Below the pieces are notes generated by a model. It had not been told where the DNA came from and made no database searches. It saw only the letters and a program-made list of their open reading frames with translations. The position numbers and the translations under genes were made by a program. From Pogona vitticeps (Eukaryota; Chordata; Lepidosauria; Squamata; Agamidae): DNA of 64,000 nucleotides. Shown piece by piece: positions 33,398 to 45,276 of the stretch. The number at the start of each line of letters is the position of its first letter. The stretch's first letter is position 1. Where the stretch lies: NCBI RefSeq assembly GCF_051106095.1, contig NC_135793.1, positions 3,701,501-3,765,500 of the forward strand. The letters are read 5' to 3'.

Positions 33398-33653
33398 CCA
33401 TATTTTTCCGTGTATAAGACACCCCCATGTATAAGACGGCCCACTTTTCTAATCCAAAATTAAGAAATCTAAGTGGGGATTAGCAAGTGTAGGGGGAAAG
33501 GGATCAAAGTGCTGCAGGATCGCTTTGATCCCTGCTTTCCCCTCCACTTGTTTTTGTTCTCTCCTCAGCTTACTTCCGTGTATAAGATGACCCTCAGTTT
33601 TTAGTCTAAAGATTTTAAACCAAAGTATAGTCTTATACACAGGAAAAATACAG
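33398..33653. mobile_element. TA-flanked MITE ('GTATAAGAC' family), 256 bp
   Basis: The left end CCATATTTTTCCGTGTATAA and the right end TTATACACAGGAAAAATACAG are inverted repeats bordered by TA at 33396-33397 and 33654-33655. The interior repeats CCGTGTATAAGA. It is related to 9522-9689 by its end sequence and TA target. Confidence 0.72.
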
Positions 33654-33726
33654 TATATTTCATGAATACAGTATATTTATTTCCATTTACAATATACCAA
33701 GATTCTCTGCCTCTCCAAGGTATGGT

Positions 33727-34012
33727 TAACCAGGGACATGGGCAAATCTTTGGGTCCCAGTCCTGAGTTTGAATCTTTGGTACCATGTCCCAAGTCTAGG
33801 TCTTTGGGTCCAAGTCCCAAGTCTGCTTCCGAGTCTTTGGTACCAAGTCAAGTCCCAAGTCTGAGTCCCTTTAAAAACAAGCTCCCCCCCACCAGCCGCC
33901 AGACAAAAAACAAAGGGTGGGTGAGTTCTGAGTAGCCAATTGAGTCCAAGTGATAGGACCTGACCCAAGTCAAGTAACCGGTATGACTTCAGTCCAAGTT
34001 GACAGTGAGACC
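33727..34012. repeat. Unnamed repeat dense in AGTC units
   Basis: Many degenerate copies of CCAAGTC or CCGAGTC, for example GGGTCCAAGTCCCAAGTCTG. It shares the opening 'GGCAAATCTTTGGGTCC' and the closing 'GACAGTGAG' with 45277-45800. No coding capacity. Confidence 0.6.
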
Positions 34013-34014
34013 CA

Positions 34015-34655
34015 TGACCCGAATTGCCATAAGGGTCATCCCTGGGGTAAACCCACTCTTTCTACCGCTTTGGCTGGAACAACATTACCGGCATCTGTTT
34101 TACACAAACACAAGAGACACCTACCAGTATCCTTCTGGATCTTATTCCAGAACACAGCTTTTCAGGAGACGATGCTAATCAATGATTTACTTTGAAAAGG
34201 AATGGCCCATCAACGATGCAGTCAACACGCTTGGGGAGATTAAATTATGTGACTCAGCTTCACAAGCCGGGAAGAAAAGTGCAATCTTGACGAGCTTTAT
34301 GGAAGAGCGCGAGCCGTTAATTCCGCTCTGATCTCATGCCACACGGCACTGAAAGCTTTCGGCTGGGCGAATTGCTGTTGACTTGAAAGCTCCCTTAGGC
34401 ACTTCATAATTTTCATTTAAGACTTCCTTTTCCTCGCTGAAAGCTGAATGATTTCCTTCTGCGGTTTTATCAATGGGCCAGAAGGGCTGATAAGATGGCT
34501 TCCTTCCTCTCTCAGGCTTCTCTTGGACTTCTGCCATCCGTGTTGAAAACTAATCCTTTTGCCTTCCTGTCTTGAACTGAAGTGAAATGTCATGCGGGGA
34601 CGTTAGTGGCTTCATTCACAAAGAAAATGAATAAACCAAAAACGCAGCCCAAGAA
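34015..34655. other. Unique sequence; candidate conserved element
   Basis: 34200-34560 holds no recognised repeat or gene and has the even texture of vertebrate conserved non-coding DNA. Inference only. Confidence 0.3.
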
Positions 34656-34657
34656 GA

Positions 34658-34812
<155 letters not shown>

Positions 34813-34829
34813 GTTTTTGTGCCTTTTGT

Positions 34830-34935
34830 GGGACACCTTTATCCTGATGAGGACACTCCAGGTAGCTCACAACATTTAAACAAGTCATTAAACACACACA
34901 GAGAGAGACAGATAAATGGTACAATTAAAAAGCAA
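34830..34935 (-). mobile_element. LINE 3' tail fragment
   Basis: CACTCCAGGTAGCTCACAAC and AACAAGTCATTAAACACACA fit the antisense of an L2-like 3' end ('..agctcac..cattaaa'). Confidence 0.45.
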
Positions 34936-34942
34936 TTAAAGT

Positions 34943-35497
34943 ATGTTGTTTAGTTGTTAAGTCCTGATCCCACGGACTTCTCATGAGATGGCCAAAGTAT
35001 TGGAGCCTCTGCTTCAGGATCTTTCCTTCCAGTGAGCACGCCAGGTTGATTTCCTTCAAAATGGATAGGTTTGTTCTCTTTGCAGTCCCGGGGACTCTCA
35101 AGAGTCTCCTCCAGCACCACAATTCAAAAGCATCAATTTTTTCAGCGGTCAGCCTTCTTTATGGTCCAGCTCTCACTTCCATACATCACTACAGCAAAAA
35201 CCATAGCTTTGACTATGCGGACCTTTGTCGGCAAGGTGATGTCTCTGCTTTTTAAGATGTTGTCTAGGTTTGTCCTCGCTTTCCTCCCAAGAAGCAGGCG
35301 TCTTTAAATTTCGTGGCTGCTGTCACCATCTGCAGTGATCATGGAGCCCAAGAAAGTAAACTCTGTCACTGCCTCCATAATTTCCCCTCCTATTTGCCAG
35401 GAGGTGATGGGGCCAGTGGCCATGATCTTGGTTTTTTTTTAATGTTGAGCTTCAGACCATTTTGCACTCTACTCTTTCACCCTCATTATGAAGTTCT
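34943..35497 (-). mobile_element. RTE-BovB LINE, C-terminal ORF and 3' end with internal deletion
   Basis: The plus strand reads as antisense BovB: TGTTGTTTAGTTGTTAAGTC, CTCATGAGATGGCCAAAGTA, AGGTTGATTTCCTTCAAAAT, GGGACTCTCAAGAGTCTCCT, TCCATACATCACTACAGC, GACCTTTGTCGGCAAGGTGA and GGCCATGATCTTGG. Compared with 38462-38846, about 170 bp is missing between the terminal motif and the CTCATGAGATGG block. 5'-truncated. Confidence 0.92.
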
Positions 35498-35523
35498 TTA
35501 ATTCCTTAATTCTTTAATTCCAA

Positions 35524-35607
35524 GGCAGTGGAAGACAGGAGGGCCTGGCGTGCTCTAGTCCATGGGGTCACGAAGAGTCGGACGTGACTTAACAACTAAA
35601 CAACAAA
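35524..35607 (+). mobile_element. RTE-BovB 3' terminus
   Basis: GGCAGTGGAAGACAGGAGGG, CCATGGGGTCACGAAGAGTC and GTGACTTAACAACTAAACAA. It lies 27 bp from the opposite-strand BovB copy, giving an inverted pair. Confidence 0.88.
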
Positions 35608-35624
35608 ATACAAAAAGCCTTTAC

Positions 35625-35702
35625 CATTTGCTGTGAGGGCCAGGATTTCTGGGAGTTGCAGTCCAAGAACATCTGGGGACCCAAGGTTGAGAATCACGGA
35701 TT
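35625..35702. mobile_element. hAT-type MITE, half copy
   Basis: GGATTTCTGGGAGTTGCAGT, CAAGAACATCTGGGGACCC and AAGGTTGAGAATCACGG match the right half of 28025-28149. Confidence 0.65.
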
Positions 35703-35704
35703 TA

Positions 35705-37280
35705 GAGCATTAAAACTGGAACCATGTCTTTTAACATGTGTTTGGCTTAATGTATCAGCTAACAGGGGCAGAACAGGTTCCTAAATCACATTTATTTCCC
35801 TAAAATGTTCAGCAATTTTTGAAAACTCATTCCAGATCTCCCTTGTCTCTCCCCATCCCCAGCTTTCGAAGAATGACATAGATCAGACATTAATCCAGGC
35901 AACTCCTTCTGAAATCTCGTGGAACCAACAGCATTCCTGACTTATGATTTAGTTCAGCTGAAGATGACTCCGGAAAGAGGTTTCCTTTCTTCAGAGCTCA
36001 TGAGGGTGTTTCAGAGGTGAGGTCATCATATGGACGAGTCACAGCTAGAGGAGATCCACCTTGTCCCACACTCAAGCGCTCATCAACCTGGTGGGAGTCT
36101 AAATGATCAGGGTGTTAAAACTATTCCATGGTGCTTGTTTTCCAGCTGTTATGTTGTTCAAGATTGGTGGTAAGAGTTGGGATTTTAAAGCCTGGGTTGA
36201 AATAAATGTAAGGATTTCCCATGACGAAGCACTATGTAGTCAGAGAAGCAAAAGTGCCTGTGGAGAACACTGTGGTAGATATTCTTGAATTTCAAAATAA
36301 ATCACAAATTCTATTTTCTTTCGTGGTAGCCAACGGAGGCTTGAAAATATATAAGGGAGGGTCTTTCGACATTAGCGGATGATATTATCTTACTGTGAAT
36401 CATTTCATCGCTCCATGCCTGCTTAGTGGTTCTCTAACTTCTTAGATGGACATGGATTTTTCCAGTTCTCTACTCTGTGGTCCTTTTTTTATTGGAATGG
36501 ATCATACAGCAAGTCATCTGCTCCTCTAGGGAGGCACCGGATAGATAATGATCTCAAGCCTTTCCCTTTGTTAACCTTTTCTAGTTCTAGATGCAGATTG
36601 ACACTCTTAGGCTTCCATCGTCCTTCTGTTTCTTCTTAGCCTTCCATCTTAATTAGGGAGGGCCACCTTACACACAAGGAAGTCCGCTTTAGAGGTTCTG
36701 CAGTACGTCTAGAGATCTTTTCTCCTGCCCAATCTTTGGGTGGATTTCCAACTTAACCAACGGTAAATTTGTCTGTTTTTTCCCCCACCTTACGCCCAGT
36801 CGCCAGAACGATCACTTGTTCTTGGAAGCCAGAAGCTCTCCACGAGGCCGCGGGTCTTTGCAGTCACGTGCAAGCAAGAGTCTGGATGCTTTTTGAGCTG
36901 GAAAATCTTACACACAGAAATTCAGATTTATGTCCCAGTTGCCATGAGGTTGTGACTCCAGAGTATTAATCCAGGTGAAGCTGAAACACACTATTGCAGT
37001 GGGTTGATGGCACTTTCACTGCTACGGCTTGATTCCCCTTACAGGAACCTGGGATTTGTAGTTGAAATAAATGTAAGGATTTACATTTGGGGATTTACTG
37101 TACTCAGAATTCTCTGCCAGAAACCACACCAGTACTTCATGTTACTATGAAGCATGCTTTGCATAGTTACAGTCAAAACACATTATAAGGGGAATGTTGT
37201 TTTCCTCCGCTTAACCCATTTCCCTTCCTACCACAAGAATTCCTCAGAGAGACAGGGCCCAGAAATTGGACAGACAAATG
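35705..37280. other. Non-coding, mostly unique
   Basis: No gene. An exact 22-bp word starting GTTGAAATAAATG occurs at 36196-36217 and again at 37061-37082. No named repeat. Confidence 0.35.
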
Positions 37281-37291
37281 AAGCTCTAGGC

Positions 37292-37427
37292 CAGTGGTCC
37301 CCAAACTTGGTCCTCCAGATGTTCTTGGACTTCAACTCCCAGAAATCCTGGCCAGCAGAGGTGGTGGTGAAGGCTTCTGGGAGTTGTAGTCCAAGGACAT
37401 CTGGAGGACCAAGGTTGGGGACCACTG
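37292..37427. mobile_element. hAT-type MITE, 136 bp
   Basis: Perfect 14-bp inverted ends CAGTGGTCCCCAAA-type on the left (CAGTGGTCCCCAA) and TTGGGGACCACTG on the right. The flanks CTCTAGGC (37284-37291) and CTCTAGAC (37428-37435) match at 7 of 8. It is the same length as the copy in NXT2 intron 3. Confidence 0.88.
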
Positions 37428-37439
37428 CTCTAGACCATC

Positions 37440-38105
37440 TAAGGAACCACTCACAAAACAGAGCACACTAGTTGCCGGATTCATAGATGAAGAAAACGAG
37501 AAATGACAAGGCCGGGACAAAGAGATGTATTTCACCACTGGAAGGAGCACCCCAGCCAATAAAATGGCATAAGTGTATCATTTAGTCTGGTTTCCCAGCC
37601 ACATTGCAAATAAAAAGAAGGGATTGCCAAGGAGCTCTTATGGGTTAAGAGGCACATAGGAGAGCAAACAGTGCATGCTGTGTCATTGCTCTCCTCCCTC
37701 CGTTTGCATTTACTCATCTCCTTTGACGTTTCTAGAATAATGTGCACTATTAACTGCTTGAAGGAACGATTGGATGCTGGCTGGCTGTGAAAAAGAAAAT
37801 GTCACCATGACACTAGAATGACTAAACATTAGTAATGATTATGATGAGAGGGGGAAGCGACCTGCCTAATCTTTCAGTTACTGTATGATTATTCATGTCT
37901 ATACATGTTTTGCTAGCATTTAAAAAGAGGAGCTGTATCTCTCCTTCTTGGAAAAGAAAATGTTGCCTTTACATGGATGGCCTTAGATTTCCATTTCAGG
38001 AGCAACTGTAATCATATTCGTTTCCTTTATTTTCATTTTTACTGAGTTTCTTTTCCTTCCAGATAGTACCAGCTTGCATCCCCGTTTGGAGTCCTATATT
38101 GGTTG
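37440..38105. other. Non-coding, unassigned
   Basis: No gene or named repeat. Confidence 0.3.
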
Positions 38106-38109
38106 TTAG

Positions 38110-38195
38110 GCAAATAGCTGGCTGGATAGCTTAATGATTTAGGTCTGTCTGGAGAAACAGAGGTCGGGAGTTCGATCAGCTTACACCACAACTTT
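38110..38195 (+). mobile_element. SINE head fragment (family A or B)
   Basis: GCTGGATAGCTTAATGATTT (box A region) and GGTCGGGAGTTCGATCAGC (box B). No tail follows. Confidence 0.55.
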
Positions 38196-38461
38196 AGTGG
38201 GTTTTTTTTAAATCACTTTAGATATTTAATAATAATAATTTAGACCCATGCCTTCCAACTCAGAACGGGCAGTGGAACAACTATTGTTAACTTAGCACCC
38301 CTCCAAAGCATATGGGTTGTTAAGTTACCATGGCACCCTGTCATTTCATTTCTATGTTTTTTCCCTAAAGTTACGGCTGTTTATTCGTTTATATTTTGTT
38401 ATCCATATTCACTAGACTTTGTTGTTTTGCTTGATTTCAAGGTAGCTTTTTTGGGAGAGTG

Positions 38462-38846
38462 GCCAAATATTGATGCTTTTGAATTGTGGTGCTGGAGGAG
38501 GCTCTTGAGAGTCCCCTGGACTGCAAGGAGATCAAACCTATCCATTTTGAAGGAAATCAACCCTGAGTGCTCACTGGAAGGACAGATCCTGAAATGGAGG
38601 TTCCAACACTTTGGCCATCTCATGAGAAGAGAAAACTCCCTGGGAAAGACCCTGATGTTGGGAAAGTGTGAAGGCAAGAGGAGAAGGGGATGACAGAGGA
38701 CGAGATGGATGGACAGGGTCATCAAAGCAACCGACATGAATTTGACCCAACTCTGGGACGCAGTGGAAGACAGGAGGGCCTGGCGTGCTCTGGTCCATGG
38801 GGTCACAAAGAGGCAGACACGACTTCACGACTAAACAACAACAAAA
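38462..38846 (+). mobile_element. RTE-BovB LINE, C-terminal ORF and 3' end
   Basis: The frame reads IDAFELWCWRRLLRVPWTAR, then RSNLSILKEINPECSLEGQI, LKWRFQHFGHLMRRENSLGK and TLMLGKCEGKRRRG. The 3' terminus follows: CAGGAGGGCCTGGCGTGCTC, CATGGGGTCACAAAG and ACTAAACAACAACAAA. This is the clearest BovB copy here; the upstream domains are missing. Confidence 0.95.
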
Positions 38847-38867
38847 TATGTTTTGCCATACAATATT

Positions 38868-39094
38868 AAGACAGCTGGATATCTCAGTGGTCTAGGCTGT
38901 GGACCCAGAGGTTGGGAGTTCGATTCCCCCTATGGGGCCTCCTGCCAGAACAGCCAACCTGGGTGGCCTTGGGCAAGCTGCACTGTCCAAAGACATCCCC
39001 AGAATAAAGGAATGGCAAACCACTTCAGTTCCAAAAAACCCACAACCACAACCCTGAAAAGAGTTGCCATAAGTCAGAATTGACTTGATGGCAT

Positions 39095-39150
<56 letters not shown>
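38868..39150 (+). mobile_element. SINE family A with (GAT)n tail
   Basis: ACAGCTGGATATCTCAGTGG (box A), GGTTGGGAGTTCGATTCCCC (box B), GCCAACCTGGGTGGCCTTGG, GAGTTGCCATAAGTCAGAAT, TGACTTGATGGCA, then about 18 GAT units (39096-39150). Confidence 0.9.
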
Positions 39151-39151
<1 letters not shown>

Positions 39152-39154
39152 ATA

Positions 39155-41470
39155 CAGCATTAGTTTTCACTGTTGTGCAGAGGTATACAAACAAGGTTTT
39201 TATCAGCAGCCTTACAACTTGGGAAGGAAGAGAAGATGAAAAGTACAGCCGTACAGGAAAAACGTGATAGTAAGGTTGTCTTGTCATCTTTTTAAAATGT
39301 TATGCCTTTGCCTGCTCCTTCGACACTTGCCTAGCACCGGTTTCTAAGTAGCAGTGATCCTTAGCAGGTGCTTTGGTACCCTGAAGTGCATCACACCTCA
39401 AATGACAAGGATAACCCCTTCATTGACTCTCACCGCTTGTCCCGGATTTCCGTCAACGATGGAACGATTAAGAAAGGAGGAAGGAAACCGAGGGGATTCT
39501 GATCAGCCGTTCTCACCTCATGGTACCTGCACTGCTGGTGGGATGCAGAAGATGCCTTGGGGGATCTGGGCTTTTCTTTAAAAAGGAATTTTTTTTTTTG
39601 ATGGATTGTGTTGACTCAAAACAACCACCTCTCTCCAGATACACAGGAGAGTCTTGGATTTTGTCACTGCTGAAACAGACAAAACCTTCTTTTGTCGTCC
39701 TGGGAGGTGCTGTGTTCGTAGACTTTACAAGTGATAAATAAACACACAGCGTCTGAAAAAATATATATATCAAAGATCACAGTGTTTACTATGTGCTATG
39801 AAAATGCTTTAAAAAGTTTCGTACTTGTAGACTGGGAGATTGTATTCCATAAGGACCTGTATTAAAACCCCAAAAGGCTGGGGAACGTTATTGCATTGTG
39901 TGTGTCTGTTTTCCCGGCAGCAAATGACAAACACATCCTATAACAGGAAAGACCTTATACCTTCTTTATTAGTGTGTTTTATTCTGCACAGTCACCTCTT
40001 GATTTTACCCACCATGTTTCTAGAACAGGATCAAAAGTTATCTTTTTCTCCTTCGAGCTGTTTCATACCTAATTTCTTTTGTAACATCTACCCCCAACCC
40101 CGAGAATGTGTCAGAGGTACACAGTGGGTGAGAACTGTGGCATGAATAAAAATGGCAGCCTTAGTCAAAGACCATCAATATCATAATTTAGCAGATAACG
40201 AGACCCACAGTGAGGGAGTCATTGAGCGGCAAAGCTTGATGCTGTGATGGGTTGTTCGTGGCGATCCTATGGAGCTGTGAAACCACCTCTCAGCCTTTAT
40301 CTTGAGACTCTGAGTCACATCTGTAAGAGAAAGTAAATGTGAGAGTCGGAAAAATTACTGAGTTGATTTTCCCGTAGTCCCGTTGGATGTGACCTTTTGA
40401 TAGTTGCAAGACTTCTGTCATTTGTTGTGAGTTTAGACACACACGCACACACAGAAACACACTCTCCTGTTCAAGATCCTTGATCTCTCGCTGATGGAGG
40501 CCAAGCTATTCCATGCATCTTTCATGTGACCAAATGACCACCTAGCAGTCCAGCTAATCTTCTGACCATAACCGTCTCCTGCTCATGAGCCACTATCCCC
40601 TTGATAGTCAATTTTCTGGCCGTCACAGTTTTCTCTGTACTCAGCTAGGCTGGTTCAGAAACGGCAGGCAAAGAGCAGAGATGTGAATCCATAGGACGAC
40701 GTGGAACTGCAAAATTATTCCCCATGGCCTCGTGGATGGGTGAGTTTTTTGGTGATGTGTGCCTGCTGCATCACCTCTATTTAAGCACTAGAAGTGATGA
40801 AGAAGCAGTCCTTTATTTTTTAAATTGCCACCCATTCCTGTTGGAAACATGTGTCTTTGTTTTCCCTCAAAAAGAAAGGATACTACAGTTGTCTGGAGAG
40901 AACGTTCAGAAATGTCAGAGACTTGAACAACCAAAAATCGACATTTTTGTTGCAGAGTTTTGAATTTCCTCCAAAATTCCTTTTGCTGCACAGTAGAAGT
41001 GCAGAGACTCACAGAGGGGAATAGCTACAAGTTCTCCAGAGTCCACCCCTTTCTCATTAACTGGCACTTACAGTCTCAGTAAATCACTCTGAGACATTTG
41101 TAAGAGAAAGAGTAAGAAACATTTCCTTGCTTACAGTTGTGAACAGATCAACAGGAAACAAACAGACTTCCTCCAATCATTGAAAGAGAGGGAAAGAGGC
41201 ACTTAGCTGAGAGCGGACGCTCTCTTTGAGTTCAAAAGCTGGAAGGAATGATTAGCGCTGGATAGACGGACAGACGCCTTAGTCCCAGCCAAACAAACAA
41301 CAGGCAGCATGCGAGGTTTCAAACAAAACTCCAACACTTTTCTCGCTCTTGCTTGAAAACTACAGTACATGTATCAGTTTATGTCTGTATTAATCAGGAA
41401 TTAATATTGTGGGTAAGGACTTGATGAACTAAAAATGGATGTACAAACCAGTACATGATACACATCTGTC
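39155..41470. other. Non-coding, mostly unassigned
   Basis: About 2.3 kb without a gene. 40311-40346 and 41087-41122 are loosely similar (CTCTGAG...TGTAAGAGAAAG). No named repeat. Confidence 0.3.
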
Positions 41471-41471
41471 T

Positions 41472-41494
41472 ACACACACACACACACACACACG
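41472..41494 (+). repeat. (CA)n microsatellite
   Basis: A short CA run followed by a C/T-rich stretch. Confidence 0.9.
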
Positions 41495-42420
41495 CTTTTT
41501 CTTTTCTTTTTTTAAAAAAATCTGCCTCTCTTACTCACAAGGGTTGTTTCAACATGAAACTTGGTGTTACACCGGAACAGTTCAAGAGAAGGTTGTGAAG
41601 AGGAAAATCCAGTTTCCATGCCAACTGGATCCTTCTTCCACATTATATTCTTTTGCTTCTCCAGGAAAAAACAGACCACATTCAGAAACTATAGTAGAAT
41701 TGTCCTGAATGTACAGTAGTTAATGTTGTAAGTGAAATTTGAACCTAGATCTGAATTTTGATAGCTACCTCTTACAACCTGGATGTCTTTGCACAGTAGG
41801 GCCAAACTACATGAGATGCCAGCTTTGCAATTAGAAAGTGATAAAACGGAATCCTTTCAGAGACCCATTTCCTTCAGAGCTACTGTGTCTACCCAATTGG
41901 TATGCAAATTAAGTCTCTTGTTTACTTTCCATTACCTGTGGAGATGTTGAAACCCTGTGCAATGGGATAAACAAATGTTCTTTGCTTCTTAAGAAAGGAC
42001 ACAGCAGAATATGTCTGCTTTTAATTGTGAAGCTGGCATTCCATACACTGTGCTGTCATCATTCATATGGAGATTTCCCAGAGGTTGGAAAAGTTACATT
42101 TTGGGACCACAATCAACCCCAAATCTCTCGTAGGATGCCCACATGAAAAAGAGGACACAGCTTGGCACCTTTAATAATTGTGCGCAAGAAGGAATTTCAC
42201 ATGCAGCTACAAAAATTCTCTCTTCCGCACAAGTTTTGGTGGAACCACACACATTATTTACCTTGGGGGGAAAATATGCTGCTTATTCTAGAAGGCAAAC
42301 AGGAGGGAGGGCGTGAGCTACAGCTACATGGTGGGATGGACATTAGAACCCAGGACCTTTGTCCTGGTCCAGCCCTCGCACCTCTCTTCATGTCGGCTCT
42401 ACCTAGCCCCTGGAGTATGC
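41495..42420. other. Mostly unique sequence
   Basis: No gene or named repeat. 41830-42080 has a uniform, AT-moderate texture and contains ATTGGTATGCAAATTAAG with an octamer ATGCAAAT. It is a candidate regulatory element, by inference only. Confidence 0.3.
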
Positions 42421-42424
42421 AATT

Positions 42425-42515
42425 CTAAGTATTCCGGTTGCAAATCATTCTATTTTATTCCTGCCGTAACGCTGCTTTGTTGAAAAGCAGGATATAAATG
42501 TATAAGTGGATGGAT
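42425..42515 (+). mobile_element. LINE 3' tail fragment
   Basis: CGCTGCTTTGTTGAAAAGCA, then GGATATAAATGTATAAG, fits the usual 'ctgctttg..aaagcaggatataaat' end of reptile LINEs. Confidence 0.5.
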
Positions 42516-42924
42516 GGGAGTGGGTGGTGTGGGAGGCAGTATCAAATGTTGCTCCATATGGGTATGTTGATTTTGAGTGCTGAGTACACCCAGCTCATTC
42601 AAGCAGCCACGACAATTGCGGTACGTACCTCCTCCAACATTAGACACAGCTTACATAAGACACCATCTTCAAGAATAGTTACTGTATTTCTGTACACTGT
42701 TCGGCTCCGAGTAACGTATGAACCAACAGCAGGAAACGGGGGGGGGGGGGGAGAGAAATCAACATTTGTTATTTCTGTTTGATGGGATTATACAACATGC
42801 CTACACACAAACGGCTGTGAGTAATGTTCCTGAATGAACCAAAGGAAAATTTCCAAATGCAAGGGACCTGACAATTTAAATTCACTTGATCGCGCAAGCT
42901 GCAAATTAGTTCACTGCATAACTC

Positions 42925-43093
42925 TAGAGATGGGCACAAAGAGTCGGTTCAGTGGATCGTGCCAGTTTATTTAGTGGCCGAACAGGTGTTTGGCGATTCC
43001 CAGCCCCGCCTCCATCAGTGGGTGGCCACAGCCCGTTTGGCCACTAAATGAACTGGCATGAACGGCCAAATTGGCGGCTCGTGCCCATCTCTA
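42925..43093. mobile_element. hAT-type MITE ('AGAGATGGGC' family), 169 bp
   Basis: TAGAGATGGGCAC at the left and GTGCCCATCTCTA at the right are perfect inverted ends. TTCAGTGGATCGTGCCAG and AGTGGCCGAACAGG are shared with 28852-28963. I could not find a clean target duplication. Confidence 0.75.
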
Positions 43094-43170
43094 GAGGGAC
43101 TACCAGTACTATTCTGGGCATGTTGTCTCAGAAGGAAAACCCATGGGCCACAACCATGTCATTTAACGTA

Positions 43171-43334
43171 CAGTGGTGCCTCGCTTAACGATTACCTCAT
43201 TAAACGATGAAACCGCTATACGATGACTGTTTTGCGATCACTTTTGCGATCGCAAAACAATGTTTTAATAGGCAAAATTCACTTTACAGCGATTTCGCTG
43301 GAACGGATTATCCTCGTCAAGCGAGGCACCACTG
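43171..43334. mobile_element. TA-flanked MITE, Tigger/pogo-like, 164 bp
   Basis: CAGTGGTGCCTCGCTTAACG at the left and CGTCAAGCGAGGCACCACTG at the right are inverted ends. TA borders both sides (43169-43170, 43335-43336). CAGTGG-type ends with a TA duplication suggest a Tigger/pogo transposase. Non-coding. Confidence 0.8.
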
Positions 43335-43339
43335 TATTA

Positions 43340-44106
43340 AGGAGCATGAAAGTAAGGCATTTGAAATGACGGGGTTTTGCAAGTCAGCTCCTCTGTAAGC
43401 ACTGCTGATTCAAATGGACCTCCTCCGACTGAGACGTGCTATGCTAAAGTAAGCCTTGCTTAAAAGTAGACCCATTTGAGTCAATGGAACCTGGCTCACC
43501 TAATCAACAATGAACCAATAGGCCTACTCTAGTTCCAACATACTACACAAAGCAGCAGGATACCAGCCAGTATTTGGCAAACTTATCACTGCATGCATTT
43601 AGGAGCTCTTTCTTACTCTTACTTGAGTAGGAGCTTCCTACTCCCGAAACTATTTCTGAGGGCCAGCTCTCTGTCGCTGTAACAGTGGTGGAAAATTCGA
43701 CTTTCTGAGCCCCCTCCCCCAGGGAGCAGGTCTTAACATGAGTTTTAGCACACATTCAGTCTTACTTTGGCTGCTGGCTGCCACTCAGAAGAAAATCCAA
43801 CCCAGAAAAAAAAATATGTGTAGGCACCCAGATGCTCTTGCAGCCATTCTGCAGCCAGTCTTTTAATTTTAATTGAGCTACTCCTCCCTCGGGAAATACA
43901 GAGTGCTTCTGGAGAATTTCGGGCGGGCGCTCCTCCGCTACTGTGCGCCTGATGACTTTAAAGTGAGTCAGAGTCACCCTGGAAGGAAACAAAGCCGTCC
44001 CACTGGGCTCCTGCAGCTTTTCAACTCCTCTCTGAGTCACGGTGACAAAGTTCACGCAACCAGGCCCTACGCAGAAATAATAATAACAACCCTCATTATT
44101 GTTATT

Positions 44107-44137
<31 letters not shown>

Positions 44138-45275
44138 CTTCAAAAGAGCAGCCAGCTTTGAAACAAGGCAGAGTCTTGATCTTTGGGTCAAAACAACCTT
44201 GGTAGCACCTTGCCTTGCAAACATGGTACAACCCAGGAACAGGCATGCAAACTTAAAAGAGTGCTTGGCGCCACCAACCTGGACGGGGGAAAATAAAAGA
44301 AATGAGACCTAGTCCAACTCAGGTGGGTTATGATGAAACAGAGCCTCTTGAATCCAAAGGCAGACACCAGCCTGTCCATGTTCCGGGCAAGGCAGACGCT
44401 GGTCTTGGGCAGAGTAGCTCCAAAGCAGGGGAAAGACAGGACAGAAGGAGCAGGAACGGAAGTGCTCACCAAAGCAGACAACGAGGATCTAAAGATACCT
44501 TCTAGATCAGATCATCTCTCAGGCTTTTCCCTAGCCTCGGTCCAAAGGTAGACTATCTCTGAACACAGAAGCTCCCTTTCCTTATCATATCCATGAAACT
44601 GGATGGTGTGACACTTGCCATGCTGGCGGTGATGAGGTTGACCAAGTGCTAGCCATCCTTCCAGCGACGGACCTCGAAAGGGGGTTAGAAATCATCAAAC
44701 CCGTCCAAGACAATCTGAACCACTGCCCTACGTACCTCTGATGTTGAGGGGAACCCTGGGGGTTGCTTGGCAGGTGCTGGGGTTAAATGAGTGTGTCTCT
44801 CCCTATCTCTCAGCTGAAAGCACCTTTCTGAATTGGTTGGCGGGTCAGAAGCCCTCCAGGCTGCCAGATAGGTTCTCGGAGGCTCCCCCACCCATCAAAT
44901 CCTGTACATTAAAGAGAAGAATCAACTAGAAGTTCAGACCCTCACCCTGAACACCCCCCCGTCCCTTTAGTCCAAAAGGTCTCCCCTGCTATGGCTTGAC
45001 TAAAAGAGGACATTTGATTGCCTTAATAATGGTATTAAGTGCTCCATTATATACCCTAGTCTTTAAAAAAAACAACAGGTAGAAAGTGAATGTTGACCAT
45101 AAATGATGAACAAGAGTAAACAAACATTGTCCCTGACAACAGAATCTGGAGCTACAGTTACTGTAAATATTGGATGATGAATCAGTTCCATGTTCTTTCA
45201 GCTCATTGCAAAACACTTTTTACTTTGATGAATAAGTGCTGTGTTTCTAGTACAACTGTTTTCCCTTCTTTCAGG
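43340..45275. other. Non-coding, mostly unassigned
   Basis: No gene. A (GA)n run lies at 44110-44137. CTTAAAAGTAGACCCATTTG near 43457 resembles a common reptile interspersed word. Frames at 44188-44481 and 43873-44205 lack coding character. Confidence 0.3.
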
Positions 45276-45276
45276 A

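Noticed and set aside
38868-38940. tRNA-like box A and box B sequences in many places
   Set aside because: All are followed by SINE bodies and lack a full cloverleaf. I do not call tRNA genes.
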